From Meconema thalassinum (taxonomy: Eukaryota > Arthropoda > Insecta > Orthoptera > Tettigoniidae), in contig OX336399.1 in the NCBI GenBank assembly GCA_946902985.2, positions 156,364,411-156,428,410 on the forward strand: DNA of 64,000 nt. The letters run 5' to 3'. The notes under the pieces were generated by a model that did not search any database, was not told where the DNA came from, and was given only the letters and a program-made list of their open reading frames with translations. Within the stretch, counting starts at the first letter, position 1, and the number at the start of each line of letters is the position of its first letter. The translations under genes and the position numbers were made by a program. Below, piece after piece: positions 9,661 through 20,273 of the stretch.

Positions 9661-10045
9661 TGGATAGTGCTACACCCTCAAGGGCTCTCGGCTGGTGAGT
9701 TTGGGAGTTGGCGACCCCAAGCGATTTCTGAGCTGGGTCCGTTTTGTTCCATTTCTCCTCTGATCTTGGGGAGGACTCTCTCTTATTTCCCGTTCCTCTC
9801 TGCCTTCCATGGCTCTCCTTCCTTCCAAGTCCCTCAATCCTCATTCTTCGAGGGTTGAGGGCATTTCTTTTCTTCCTGTCCTTTATTTGCCATATCCTTT
9901 ATTTGTTTACCATTTCTTCTTCTAGTCTGTAAGTTTGTAGTTATAGTTTGTCATCCCCATCTCATCTTTCACTATCACCCAAAGCATTAGGGGCCGATAA
10001 CCTAGATGTTAGGCCCCTTAAAACAACAATTATCATCATCATCTT
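9655..10045 (+). repeat. R760 copy (plus), 3' half
   Basis: Pyrimidine-rich body ending in the hairpin GGGGCCGATAACC...GGCCCC, then TTAAAACAACAATTATC and (ATC)n. The segment 9660-9770 is the reverse complement of about 9190-9310 of the neighbouring copy, so a transcript across both would fold back. Confidence 0.7.
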
Positions 10046-10051
10046 TACTGC

Positions 10052-10245
10052 GTAAACAACGATTTTCAAGACCCGCCAGAAAAAAGAATCCAAAGGTGTT
10101 AGGTCAGAACTTCTGAGAGGCCGGGAAATGGGGGTTTCTCTGCCAATCCAACCATTTGGAAAGCGTGCGTCGAGTGTATCGCGTGCCGTGCGAAGGTAGT
10201 GAGGCGGAGGCGCTGTTAAGTCTCTTGTACGACGTCTTCTATTTA
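10052..10245 (-). pseudogene. Mariner-type transposase C-terminal fragment
   Basis: The minus strand encodes PPPHYLRTARDTLDARFPN, then IGRETPISRPLRSSDLTPLD and SFFWRVLKIVVYAV after a one-base frame change. This matches the catalytic-domain end of mariner-type transposases (GAPPHY, WIGR, SPDLTPLDFFLW, LK). The Asp normally before GAPPH is not present. No TIRs were identified around it. Confidence 0.7.
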
Positions 10246-10252
10246 TACGGCT

Positions 10253-10663
10253 ATACCCAAGGTCGCGGGTTCAAACCCGGCCGAAGTTGTCAGATCTTAT
10301 AGAAAGTTAAAATCCCTCAGTATGCCTTCCTTCGGAGGGGAAGTAAAGCCGGCGGTCCCATGTCAAAGATTTACGGCATGTTAAAGAACCTTCCACTAAT
10401 TACACCTGTGTGAAGCAAAATTACATATAGGTTAAACATTTGACTAACGTTCTTAGGTTCCTAGGTTTGTCGTCAAGAACCGACTGCGGATGGCGTCTGG
10501 TGACTTAGTTCTGAACTGGTTAGTCGTTGACGATGGATTTTGGCGCCAAAAGTAGGAACTACTTGAAAAATTCAGTGTCTGCAGTCCTTACTTTGATTCA
10601 AACAGATACACACACTCTAATACAGTCATCACAATTAACACCGGTTATCAGACAGATTCTAGT
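10253..10663 (+). mobile_element. SINE-A, 5'-truncated, plus strand
   Basis: Begins just before the B box (GGTTCAAACCC), continues through TTCGGAGGGGAAGTAAAG and the long tail to AGACAGATTCTA. It is paired tail-to-tail with the next feature. Confidence 0.75.
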
Positions 10664-11190
10664 TGGTTGGTTCCTCAGTTTAGTGGCTGCGACAAGGCGG
10701 TCATGTAGCCCCGTGTACTTTTGGTGTGTCTAGAATCGGTCTGATAACCGGTGTTAATTGTAATAGCTGTATTAGTGTGTGTATCTGTGTTTTAATTCAA
10801 GTAAGGACTGCAACTTTGTATTTTTCAAATAGTTCCTACTTTTGCTGCCAAAAGCCACCGTCAACGACTACTAGGCCTAGTTCAGAACTTAGCCACTAGA
10901 CGCCACCGCAGTCGGCTCTTGGTAACTAAGGTAGAAGCTTAAGAGCGTTGTTTACATTCCTAACCTATACAATTTAACTTCACACAGGTGTAATTAGTGG
11001 AAGGTTCTTTAACATGCCATAAATCTATGACATGGGACCGCCGGCTTTACTTCCCCTCCGAAGGAAGGCATACTGAGGGATTTTTAACGCTCTTAAAAAA
11101 TCCGACGGCTTTGGCTGGGTTTGAACCCGCTATCTTGTGCATTGAAGCTCCGCATGCTAACAACTACGGCACCGAAGCCGCGCAGACAGA
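10664..11190 (-). mobile_element. SINE-A (long-tail form), near full length, minus strand
   Basis: On the minus strand it runs from a tRNA-like head (GGTGCCGTAGTTGTTAGCA, B box GGTTCAAACCC) through the shared body to GAGGAACCAACCAAC. Length is about 527 bp. With the plus copy at 10253-10663 it forms an inverted repeat with arms of about 400 bp around a spacer of about 70 bp. Confidence 0.75.
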
Positions 11191-11594
11191 TCTACATACA
11201 CACAAAGTTCACGGGGCTATTTGTTCGCGTTGTTGCAGCCCCCAAACTGAGGAACCAACCAACACTTGTGTGAAGCTAAATTATAGGTTACCGGTATATT
11301 TGACTAACGCTCTTAGGTACCAACGTTTGTCGCCAGGAGCCGACTGTGGTGGCATCTAGTAACAAATTTCAGAACTAGTTGATCGTTGACGGTGGCGTTT
11401 GGTAGCAAAAGTTGTATCTACTTGAAAATCAAATGTCTTCAGTCCTTACTTGAATTAAAAACAGATAACACACACTAATACAGCCATCACAAGTAACACT
11501 GGTTATCAGACAGATTCTACACACACCCAAAGTACACGGGGCTATATGACCGCGTTGTCGCAGCCCCTAAAACTGAGGAATCTACCAACCAACC
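11191..11594 (+). mobile_element. SINE-A fragments, plus strand
   Basis: 11191-11262 is a tail-end piece (to GAGGAACCAACCAAC). 11263-11594 repeats body plus tail, ending GAGGAATCTACCAACC. The arrangement suggests two partial copies or an internal duplication. Confidence 0.65.
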
Positions 11595-11859
11595 TATCTT
11601 CTATTTGAGGGAAGATCAACTGTTCAAGCAAGTCGAGGTAAAGTAGGCATGTAATTATTCTTACAGAGAAAATGAAAGGTCCAATAACTTGGTCAAGAAG
11701 TAAACCGCACCATACATTGGCTTTGGGAGAATCACAAATATACACGTGGATTCCGTTACTTAATTAGGCAGCTAGTCCGAGCATACCAAGGTCACGCCAA
11801 TGCATTAAACAAAACTCGTGCTAATTTATTTCTTGTGTCGGAAATATACCAATCTACAG
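11595..11859. other. Unassigned spacer
   Basis: No similarity to other repeats in the window and no convincing coding sequence. Confidence 0.35.
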
Positions 11860-11867
11860 TTGCTATA

Positions 11868-12254
11868 AGCTTGCCACGGTGGGTGAGTGGATAGCGTGTC
11901 GGTCTACTAACCCCAAGATTGCTGGTTCGCTCCTGGCCGTGGGAAGTGGTTTTTGAAAGGCGGCAAAAATACGACACACATGTCATACGATGTTGAATTC
12001 ATTAGGCCGTGTTCATAATGGCAAAATTAATCTCGGGAGTTTCCGCCAACACTAAGTTCCTCATTTCTCTACTAGAAAGCACGATAGTGTTCAAGGAGAT
12101 TAGATATATAACCTTCTTGACTTTCATAGTGATTCAAGGAACAACGACATTCGACATGCAAGCTACCCACTGGGTGTCGAATTACAAAGCTTGCACCCGG
12201 CACCCGAGGCCATACGATAGCCTATTATTATTATTATTATTATTATTATTACAT
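11868..12254 (+). mobile_element. SINE-B, full length
   Basis: Starts AGCTTGCCACGGTGGGTGAG and ends in (ATT)n at 12226-12252. An 8-bp duplication TTGCTATA flanks it (11860-11867 and 12255-12262). Confidence 0.8.
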
Positions 12255-12281
12255 TTGCTATACATATAAGTTTAAAATTAT

Positions 12282-12800
12282 CTATTTATATAGCATGTGC
12301 CCGATACTGAGCAACATGAAGGCGATCGGAGTGGCTAGCAGGAGATGTTCCTCTGCACAAGATGAAGGGCACTGAGGGCAATGAAGCATGTGCTTTGTGG
12401 TTTTCTCTTGTCCACATTCGCAAGATGTGTCACCTGTACTGAGGCCCCATCTCCTGAGATTATCTCGGGATCTTGCAACTCCTGATCGTAACCTGTTCAG
12501 GGACTTCCATACCAATCAGCTTTCGTTGTGTCCGGGTGGTAGCTCTTCAGTTACTGGCATCCAACCGCAAGGGTGAGGGGTCGTCTTCTTCTATAAATCC
12601 AGCCTTGCCTTCTCCGATGAGACGGTTAAGCATCTCAGGAAGCTCTTTCGGGACCTCAGTCGTTGCCGAAGAGGATTATACCCATGCAGTGGGTGGGCGT
12701 TGTTCTCTTCCACTCTCAGCCTCTCCCTGTTGGCAGCCACCTCCCTGCGTATACCAGCCAGGTAGTGGAACTATCTGTTGGGGTAGGCTTTAAGCAACCT
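12282..12800 (-). pseudogene. Jockey/R1-like LINE ORF2 C-terminal fragment
   Basis: The minus strand encodes a WKSLNRLRSGVARSRDN segment, RRWGLS, and CECGQEKTTKHMLHC, a C-x-C...H-x3-C zinc-like knuckle followed by CPQCPS. This is the usual C-terminal module of jockey/R1-group LINEs (LNRLRTG, WG, CxCG, HxxxxC). Weaker similarity extends upstream to about 12800 in shifted frames. It is 5'-truncated and frame-broken. Confidence 0.7.
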
Positions 12801-12865
12801 GTTGTCAATCTAACCAGTTACCACAGAGTGAAAGAATCACTCATCTCTACAAAGTCGCCGATTTT

Positions 12866-12965
12866 TGGTTAATACGGGTAATCTCGAGAACCACTGGATG
12901 GATTTTGATGCAGCTTTCACCATTCTATACAAGATTTCTCTCGAGGAAGGTTTCTGTAGAATAAC
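12866..12965. repeat. Arthropod-type dispersed motif (fragment)
   Basis: Contains TAATACGGGTAATCTCGAG and CTGGATGGATTTTGATGCAG, phrases I associate with widespread arthropod repeats. No element ends were found. Confidence 0.35.
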
Positions 12966-13051
12966 ATTCATTTATGACCACAGGAAGCAGTAACGATTTC
13001 ACTAAATCAAGTCAAAGAAAACCTGCCGTCCGTGTGCCTTGCATGCTTACG

Positions 13052-13442
13052 CTGGGTAATAATAATAATAATATCGTATGGCCTCGGATGCCTGGTGCAA
13101 GCTTCGTTAATTGACACCCAGAGGGTAGCTTGCATGTCGAATTTCGTCGTTCCTTTGAACGCTATGAAAGTCAAGGAGGTTAGATATCTAAACTCCTTGA
13201 CACTACAGCGCTTTCAAGTAGAGAATGGAGGAACTTTGTGTTGGCGGAAAATCCCGAGATTAATTTTGCCATTGAACACGGCCTACTGAATTCAAATGGG
13301 TTCTTTAACATGCCAACAACGTATGACATGAGTATCGTGATTTTTGTCGCCTTCAAAAATCACTTACCATGGCCAGGGGCGAACCTGCAATCTTGGGGTT
13401 GGTAGTCCGACACTATAACCACTCACCCACCGTGGCAAGCAC
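13052..13442 (-). mobile_element. SINE-B, full length, minus strand
   Basis: On plus it starts with (TAA)n and TATCGTATGGCCTCGG and ends CCACCGTGGCAAGC, the reverse complement of the SINE-B head. No target duplication was clear. Confidence 0.8.
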
Positions 13443-13494
13443 TTTAAGATACCGGGCGAAGCCGGGGCGGGTTGACAGTTTAATCCTTTATAGG

Positions 13495-13746
13495 GCAAAA
13501 ATATTTTTACATTTATTTGTTTTTACATTTTTATTTATTTTAATTATTATAATAATTAATGATTTTTTGTTTCTCTAATTTTAATGTTTATTTTTAATTT
13601 TTAATTTTCAATTTATATTCTTATAGATTTAATTTTGATATTTTTATTGAATTAATTAATTTACTAATTTCGAATTGATTCTTACAATTACTTTCATAAT
13701 TCATTTATATTTATATTTCTTATTATTATTATTATTATTATTATTT
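13495..13746. repeat. AT-rich low-complexity tract ending in (ATT)n
   Basis: Mostly A and T over about 250 bp, with an (ATT)n run at 13720-13745 that directly precedes a SINE-A head. Confidence 0.8.
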
Positions 13747-14178
13747 AGCGGCTGCGGTGGCGCAGTTGGTAGCATGCTGAACTGCTGTGTCCAAGATAGC
13801 GGGTTCAAACCCGGCCAAAGTCGTCGGATTTTTTAAGAGCGTTAAAATCCTTCAGTATTACTTCCTTCGGAGGGGAAGTAAAGCCGGCGGTCCCATGTCA
13901 TAGATTTATGGCATGTAAATGATCCTTTCACAGACTAAACTTGTGTAAAGCAAAAATTGTTAGGTTAGATTTCGTCAGAACGCTCTAAGTTTCAACGTTC
14001 ACCACTAGGTATCATTGATATCTGGTGGCGAATGTTGCAACTACTGGAAATTGAACGGAACTTGTAGCTCACCCTTTACGGTGTCCGATGGAAGCAGCTA
14101 CAGACTCAGGCGAGCCGAACATGTCCTCAGACACTCCCGGCACGAAAAGCCACACGATAAATAAATAATAAATAATTT
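13747..14178 (+). mobile_element. SINE-A (short-tail form), full length
   Basis: Best-preserved head of the family: A box TGGCGCAGTTGG and B box GGTTCAAACCC about 55 bp apart, then the TTCGGAGGGGAAGTAAAG body and a tail CCCGGCACGAAAAGCC plus (ATAA)n. About 430 bp. The tail differs from the long-tail form, so two subfamilies share one head and body. Confidence 0.8.
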
Positions 14179-14737
14179 TTATTTTTATTTTTGCACTTTA
14201 ATTGTTAATGTTTTTAGTTTTAGTTTTTTTAATTTTATCCAACACATTAGGTTACGTCAAGTAGATACGTACTGTACTATATAATATTTGATTTTTCGGC
14301 ATGGAAATTCTCCGCAATTCGGCTGAAAGATTCAACTATCAGCATCTTTGAAAGCATAAACTGTCCTTATGACAGGTGGCTAATATAGAGACCACTATCC
14401 CATAAAGGGTTAACATAAAAGGTTCGATGTTATATTCTTTTTAAATCTAGGCATAATTACTTTTCGATGACCCTGTATTAATAGAAGAATCCTTTCATTA
14501 GAAGGATTATTTGGCAAAGTTTATTTCTAAGAAGGGGAGGGGACGGGTCAGGGCTGACCAATTTGGCTCTCAAGTTGTGTGGAGATTGGACCCGAACTTC
14601 AGGGGGAGACAGCCTCTGCTCCTCGGAGTGAAATCACAAATCAAACAATACTAAACTTTGTCGCAAATACTTTTGGAAAAGTTGCTAAATGTAGCCAAAA
14701 AATCCTCAACTGGCAACAATTAATATTATAACTCAGC
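14179..14737. other. Unassigned, AT-rich
   Basis: 14370-14412 (GGTGGCTAATATAGAGACC to ATAAAGGGTTAA) is matched in reverse at about 27592-27632, so part of this stretch belongs to another dispersed repeat. Nothing else was recognised. Confidence 0.4.
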
Positions 14738-14961
14738 AATTTTTCTAGGTTTGTGCCATGTCTAGTGTGGGGTTTGGCCTAGGACACCAAGCTGGCTCAT
14801 CAGCGGGCTCGTGTTGTCCCCGACCAGACTCCCACAGGAGTAGTGAACTGCGTGCTACCTCCCTTTTTATGAAGCGCACCTGCGAGAACTAAAAGCTCAA
14901 GCAGCCATAACCTCCCAGTGAATGTTTCAATCTAGTTCCGTATTGATGCAACAATTAGTAT
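14738..14961 (+). repeat. R251 copy, left piece
   Basis: ACTCAGCAATTTTTCTAGG to CCATAACCTCCCAGTGAATG. The unit continues at 15945 after the inserted palindromic element. Confidence 0.65.
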
Positions 14962-14963
14962 TA

Positions 14964-15942
14964 GTATTAATATTTTTCAAAAGTTCCGCCTAATCGATAC
15001 CTTTATTGTACTAAATATAAATGATCACTTAGTGGTCATTGGTACATGTTTCTGGGCCTAATTGTTTTGGCCCCTTCATCAGCCTGTGTAGATAAAAAGT
15101 CAAGGCAAACCTAAAGTTAGTTGACATATTGCTAAATATCATCACAGATTTAGACTTATAGGTGACATATTCCATTCTTAATGGTTTACTCTCAAACTGG
15201 AGGCCTGTTCCTTCATTAATTATTCCAAAGCATTCTGGCAAGATGATGTTTCGGCACTGCAGCTTCATGGTTTTTTTTTGGGCTCATCTATGGTGAAGTA
15301 TTGTGATCCATGACATTTATCACTGGTTAATTGTATTTGGAATATTAATATAATCTGGAATGCTGCCACGGAGCAGATTATGTCTCATTTAGCATCTACA
15401 GACCGCAGTAAGATGGAACTGCCACAAAGCTGAGCCATTGTATTTTCGTTGACATCTGCAAGCCACGGCATAGCGTATGGTTTATTTCAAATGTGTTATT
15501 GTCGTCCACATACTGTATTTCAGAAGATTTGGGACTACTTGAAGAGTGCACAATTTCTGTGATCAACAAGAAAGGGTGAAATTTTAGAGTGTGTTCACAC
15601 TATATTTTTTTTTTTCCAAATTTCAACTATTTCTTTCTTCCTTTCTTTCCTTCATTCTTCCTTTTTTATTTTTATTTTATGTATTTTATTTCCTTATGTT
15701 TCTTTGGATAAACATCTTTCCCCTTTCATTATGGTGCACCATATTAGGGGTTTTTGAAAGGAATGTTTTATGAGTGTTTAGCTAGTCGACCACCTGTTTG
15801 CCTTGACTTTTTATATACATAGGCTGATGAAGGGGCCAAAACAATTAGGCCCCGAAACATGTACCAATGACTACTAAGTGATCATTTATATTTAGTACAA
15901 TAAAGGTATTGATTAGGCGGAACTTTTGCAAAATATTAATAC
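14964..15942. mobile_element. Palindromic TA-flanked element 1
   Basis: Inverted arms of about 145 bp (14964-15110 and about 15797-15942) start GTATTAATATTTT and carry GGTACATGTTTC...CCCCTTCATCAGCC. TA flanks both ends (14962-14963 and 15943-15944), as for mariner-type MITEs. The interior has a T-rich stretch and one ATGGTGCACCAT palindrome near 15733. It splits an R251 copy. No transposase is present. Confidence 0.6.
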
Positions 15943-15944
15943 TA

Positions 15945-15998
15945 TGAAGGCTTCCAAAAATATGGTATATTGGCTTTCACGGCCAGTGAATTAATACT
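15945..15998 (+). repeat. R251 copy, right piece
   Basis: TGAAGGCTTCCAAAAATATG to GCCAGTGAATTAATACT, continuing the unit begun at 14738. Confidence 0.6.
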
Positions 15999-16046
15999 AT
16001 TATTTAAACTAGTTTCCATGATGGTTCCGTATTGACGTACTAAATA

Positions 16047-16676
16047 GTTTTAACAACAAATTGTATATCCGCCTTAGTCAATACATAAACGAAAATAAAT
16101 TATAATTACACTTGCTCCTGGTACATGTTTCGGGGATTAATTGCTTTTATCCCCTTCATCAGCCAAGACAAATATCCGAAGAAAGATATAAAATAGCGTA
16201 GCACTCAAAATATAAATAGCTATTTAACTTAATATGGTGCACCATATAAGTAGGTCACAGGAAATTGTTGAGCAAAACTAAAAACATATATGTAACAGCG
16301 ATGATATTCAGCCATCAAAACACAGAGAATCAGTGGACAGTTAACTCGTAAACACTGTGTTTGGAGCCGATTTACGAGTTAACTGTCCACTGATTCTCTG
16401 TGTTTTGATGGCTGAATATCATCGCTGTTACATATATGTTTTTAGTTTTGCTCAACAATTTCCTGTGACCTACTTATATGGTGCACCATATTAAGTTAAA
16501 TAGCTATTTATTTTTTGAGTGCTACGCTATTTTATATCTTTCTTCGGATATTTGTCTTGGCTGATGAAGAGGATAAAAGCAATTAATCCCCGAAACATGT
16601 ACCAGGAGCAAGTGTAATTATAATTTATTTTCGTTTATGTATTGACTAAGGCGGATATACAATTTGTTGTTAAAAC
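16047..16676. mobile_element. Palindromic TA-flanked element 2, near-perfect
   Basis: Arms 16047-16352 and 16371-16676, both exactly 306 bp, separated by 18 bp. By eye I find about two mismatches between arms. The ends are GTTTTAACAACAAATTG and its complement, with TA on both sides (16045-16046 and 16677-16678). Each arm carries the same GGTACATGTTTCGGGG / CCTTCATCAGCC motif and ATGGTGCACCAT palindrome as element 1, so they are one family. No ORF is present. Confidence 0.8.
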
Positions 16677-16682
16677 TATATA

Positions 16683-17019
16683 GTGAATTAATACTCAACA
16701 ACTTTTCTAGGTTTGTGCTGTGTCTTGTGTTGGGTTTGGCCTAGGACACCAAGCTGGCTCATCAGCGGGCTCGTGTTGTCCCCGCCCAGACCCCACATGA
16801 GTAGTGAACAGCGTGCTACCTCCCTTTTTATAAAGCGCACCTGCGCCTCTTTACTGCGAGAACTAAAAGTTCAAGCAGCCATAACCTCCCTGTGAAGGCT
16901 TCCAAAAAGAGCCCGTTGATGAGCCAGCTTGATGTCTTAGGCGAAATCCCACACAAGACACGGCACAAACCTAGAAAAATTGTTGAGTATTAATTCACTG
17001 CCCGTGAAAGCCAATATAA
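16683..17019. repeat. R251 copy closing as an inverted repeat
   Basis: Arms of 90 bp (16683-16772 and 16909-16998) are imperfect reverse complements; the middle is ordinary R251 sequence. The right end continues to GTGAAAGCCAATATA, the reverse complement of the R251 start motif. Confidence 0.65.
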
Positions 17020-17642
17020 CATCAATGAATATTACGCTGAGGCATAAACATCTGTTAAGGATCATCCTCAGAAGAAACCCAGTGAAAGTTACTGATCCAA
17101 GGATAGCGATATTGAGCAAGCAAGCTCCGTGCAAAGGATGAGCCTGGTTATAGCAGAAGAGACGACCTCTGCCCCTTTGTAATGCTAAGCAGCGCAACTG
17201 GCGACGCTGGTCACGTATGGACGCCAGTCATTACCGACGCGACGCCGAGGTAATTGGATGGCCTCTCTAGGACCCACAAGATTGCCTCCAATTAAACAAG
17301 CAAACGGAAAGCTTTAAAAAAGTTATATTAGACTATTTAATTCAACAATAAAAGTGTAGCCTTCTCTTTAAGTAAAGAGGGCGGTGCAGCAGTAGTCTTT
17401 TATTACGGCGAAGAATAACAGAGGAGCTTGAATGTTAACTCTCTCATTATGTTGGTCTGAGAGTAAATAAAATGAACATACTCTCATGTTAGCTCTAGGA
17501 AACCAAAAGCCTGTAATTCAAGCTTTCTTTGTAACACGATGTAGATTTATATACTCTACAGTAACTCGTACAACTTCGGAAATGCACTGAAACATCAAGA
17601 GGCCTCCTTTCTACCTACAATAGGTATTCATTTTCCCTGTCT
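17020..17642. other. Unassigned stretch
   Basis: No repeat family seen elsewhere in the window and no coding signal beyond short frames. Confidence 0.35.
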
Positions 17643-19129
17643 TTTAGCCTATTTTCAATTTTGAAAAAATAGGCTTATGAGATCACCTTTTGTCCGAGTG
17701 AGTGTGTGTCCCCCTAATAACTTTTAAACGGCTGGAGCGAATTCAATGAAACACGGTAAGTTCATAGCACTATTCCGGACGACCCCGACCGTGCCCTTCA
17801 AATTTTTTACGTCTCACCAATCCAACATGGTGGCTGTGCGAAATATTTCACCAGCATTCAATATCTCCGAAACTATTCCCGATATCACCCTGGATTTTTT
17901 GACCGTGATAAAGGGAAATACTAGAAGTTCACCTATGTGACTTTTGAAAAACTGGTAACTACAAAACCAACATAGCGGCCAAGCGAATTTACGACATTTA
18001 AATAGACGTTTCTCGCGATTTAACCAACCAAACGCAATACAACTTGGTACAGTATATGTTTATACACATTGTAATGCACCGACATCTAACTTCGTTCAAT
18101 TGTTTACATAACCACAAGATGGCGGATGTGCGAAATATTTCACCGGAATTCTATATCTCTGAAACTATTAGAGGTATCACCCTGAGATTTTGTACGGAGA
18201 TAAAGGGCACTACTGGAAGTTCATTTATAAGACTTTCAAAAACCGGTTAACTACAAAACGAACATGGCGGGCAAACGAATTTGAAAATTTTAAATAGATC
18301 TTTCTCGCGATTTAATGTTCCAAACGCAATGAAATCTGGTACAGGAAATGTTTATACACATTGTAATACACTGGTTTCTAATTTTGTTCAATTGTTTACA
18401 TAACCTCAAGATGGCGGCTTTGCGAATTTTAAAATTATTTTTTTATTTCTTGTGTCGTAATCATGCGATCAAAGTGAAAATTCGAAAAATGAACCCACGC
18501 AATAATATTCCTTTAATGGTACATGACTCTATGGCCTATACATTTAACAATCCAACATGGCGAGCATTCGAAATATTTAGACGGCTCTGAATATCTTCGA
18601 ATCTGTTATAGCAATCAAACTCATTTTTTTATGTTCATAGGGGCTATGGACTTAAGTTCACATATAGGACTGTAAATAACCTGGTGATCACAAATCCAAC
18701 ATGGCGGCAAAGCGAAGTATAAATATTCACATGGACGTTTCTCGCAATATAACCAACCGAGTGCAGTGAAACTTGGTACAGTAAATCCCTATACGAATGT
18801 TAATCCACTGGCATCTAATTTAGTTCAACTTTTTCCATAACCACAAGACGGCAGCTGTGCGAAATTTTAAAATCTCCTTGTTACATCTTGTGTCCTAATC
18901 TTGCGATTGAAGTTTGAATGCTACACGAACACACTGATCTTCATGTAACCGTACATAACTCTAAGACCTACATATATGTAATCCATCATGGCGACCATCC
19001 GAAGTATTTAGTCGGTTCTCAATATCTACGAATCTATTACAGCAATCAAACTGAAATTTTGTATGTAGATAGAGGCAATTAACATAAGTAGGATATGTGC
19101 AAATAGGCTTTAGTTCTTCACGGAACTAC
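17643..19129 (+). mobile_element. HINE-like family 1, copy 2
   Basis: Opposite orientation to copy 1: left end TTAGCCTATTTTCAATTTTG with its hairpin, right end GGCTTTAGTTCTTCACGG closing the hairpin at 19111-19128. The interior modules carry AACATGGTGGC, AAGATGGCGG and AACATGGCGG boxes. The microsatellite is only GTGTGTGTCC here. No coding capacity. Confidence 0.5.
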
Positions 19130-19138
19130 AGTACGTGT

Positions 19139-19400
19139 TAAAGCTTGTATTCAAGCATCCTCATCATTCTATTCTTCATCTCATAATTCTCATTCTCCTC
19201 AAATTTAACCTCATCGCCCTCCTTCCTCAAAATCCTCCTCCACATGATATTCATCCACCACTTATCATACTCCTGGTCCTTCTCCACAACATCCTCATAC
19301 TTCTTCTAGACATATTCATAATCTTCCAGATCATCTTCACACTTCTGCACAGTATCCTAATCTTTCTCCTCTGCATATTCAAAATCTCCCTCTCTTCTTC
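19139..19400. repeat. Pyrimidine-strand-biased tract
   Basis: Plus strand is almost all C, T and A with TCATCCTC/CTTCTC-like units; on minus one frame reads acidic/aromatic (EDDLEDYEYV, KKYEDVVEKDQEYDKWW) between stops. It may be a decayed acidic-repeat coding segment or simple-sequence DNA. The 135-codon plus frame over it is hydrophobic by composition only. Confidence 0.4.
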
Positions 19401-19404
19401 ATTA

Positions 19405-19545
19405 ATGAATCGAACCCAGCTCTTCCTATTATTTCCTCACGAGGCTGAGTGCACTCCGTTCCAGCCTTCAGACCGGAATAAAATTTCTCGGCAGAGCCAA
19501 AAATCAAATTCGGGCCTGCGTTGTGACAGCCAATTACTCTAGCCA
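19405..19545 (-). mobile_element. SINE-E-like relic
   Basis: Minus strand contains GGAACGGAGTGCACTCAGCC and TCGTGAGGA, matching the SINE-E body at about 36830. The head is degenerate. Confidence 0.5.
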
Positions 19546-20273
19546 ACACCCAACGAAGCGGACTCTACATAAAACGTTGCCACCTGTGTTGTCAACAATT
19601 TCATGAAGAAGTGATCTTAAAATCTGCAAGAAAGTTCGTAGAAAGGTTTTCCTTGACGCATTCTTAAGCTTCAGGAACCAAGTCGTTATTAACCATCGAT
19701 GGACACCCACTTCGTTCGTCATCGTGCACTTGATCACTGTCGGGCCCATCTTCATACAATTGAATCACACTAGTCTAGGATTACCTCTCTGTTTCAATAA
19801 TAGAATAAGACTAGCAGACCCGTGCGAGAAATCTCACATGTTCATAAACAACACTTTCCCCAATAGGTTTATAATGAGAGACTTAAGGAGAAAGGTCATG
19901 TTTGTATTTCAACCAAATGATTATAGAACACTATTTACATTTCAGGATAAAGGAAGGACCACAGAATGTTAATATGACATGAAACAGGCGTCACAGCGTC
20001 CCGTGGACAGCAATTATGGAGCGCATTTTCCTACATTAACAGTGTTTGCAAATTGCACACTTAGTAAAAATAAATTAAGTCATTTTTTAATGAAATTATA
20101 GATATTTATGAAATAATAGTGCAATAAGTCACTGCTAATGTCTATTCTCTTACATTTGAAGGCTCATTTGCACGATCGGTCGCTATGTGCGCCACAGGAG
20201 GGATCTATACTACTGAAATAGTATATATGATGATTAAGGTAGTACATAATTAATAGCCATTATTAGTAAAATC
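19546..20273. other. Unassigned stretch
   Basis: Short open frames only (for example 19724-19972) with no domain. No repeats in common with the rest of the window. Confidence 0.35.

Noticed and set aside
13747..13830. tRNA gene
   Set aside because: A and B boxes are present but the acceptor stem does not close and the sequence recurs as a SINE head.
15824..15865. Confirmed hammerhead ribozyme
   Set aside because: One extra A before the stem and no defined stem I or cleavage site; kept only as a motif finding.
19135..19542. 135-codon hydrophobic plus ORF
   Set aside because: Produced by the pyrimidine-rich strand; no membrane-protein family recognised.
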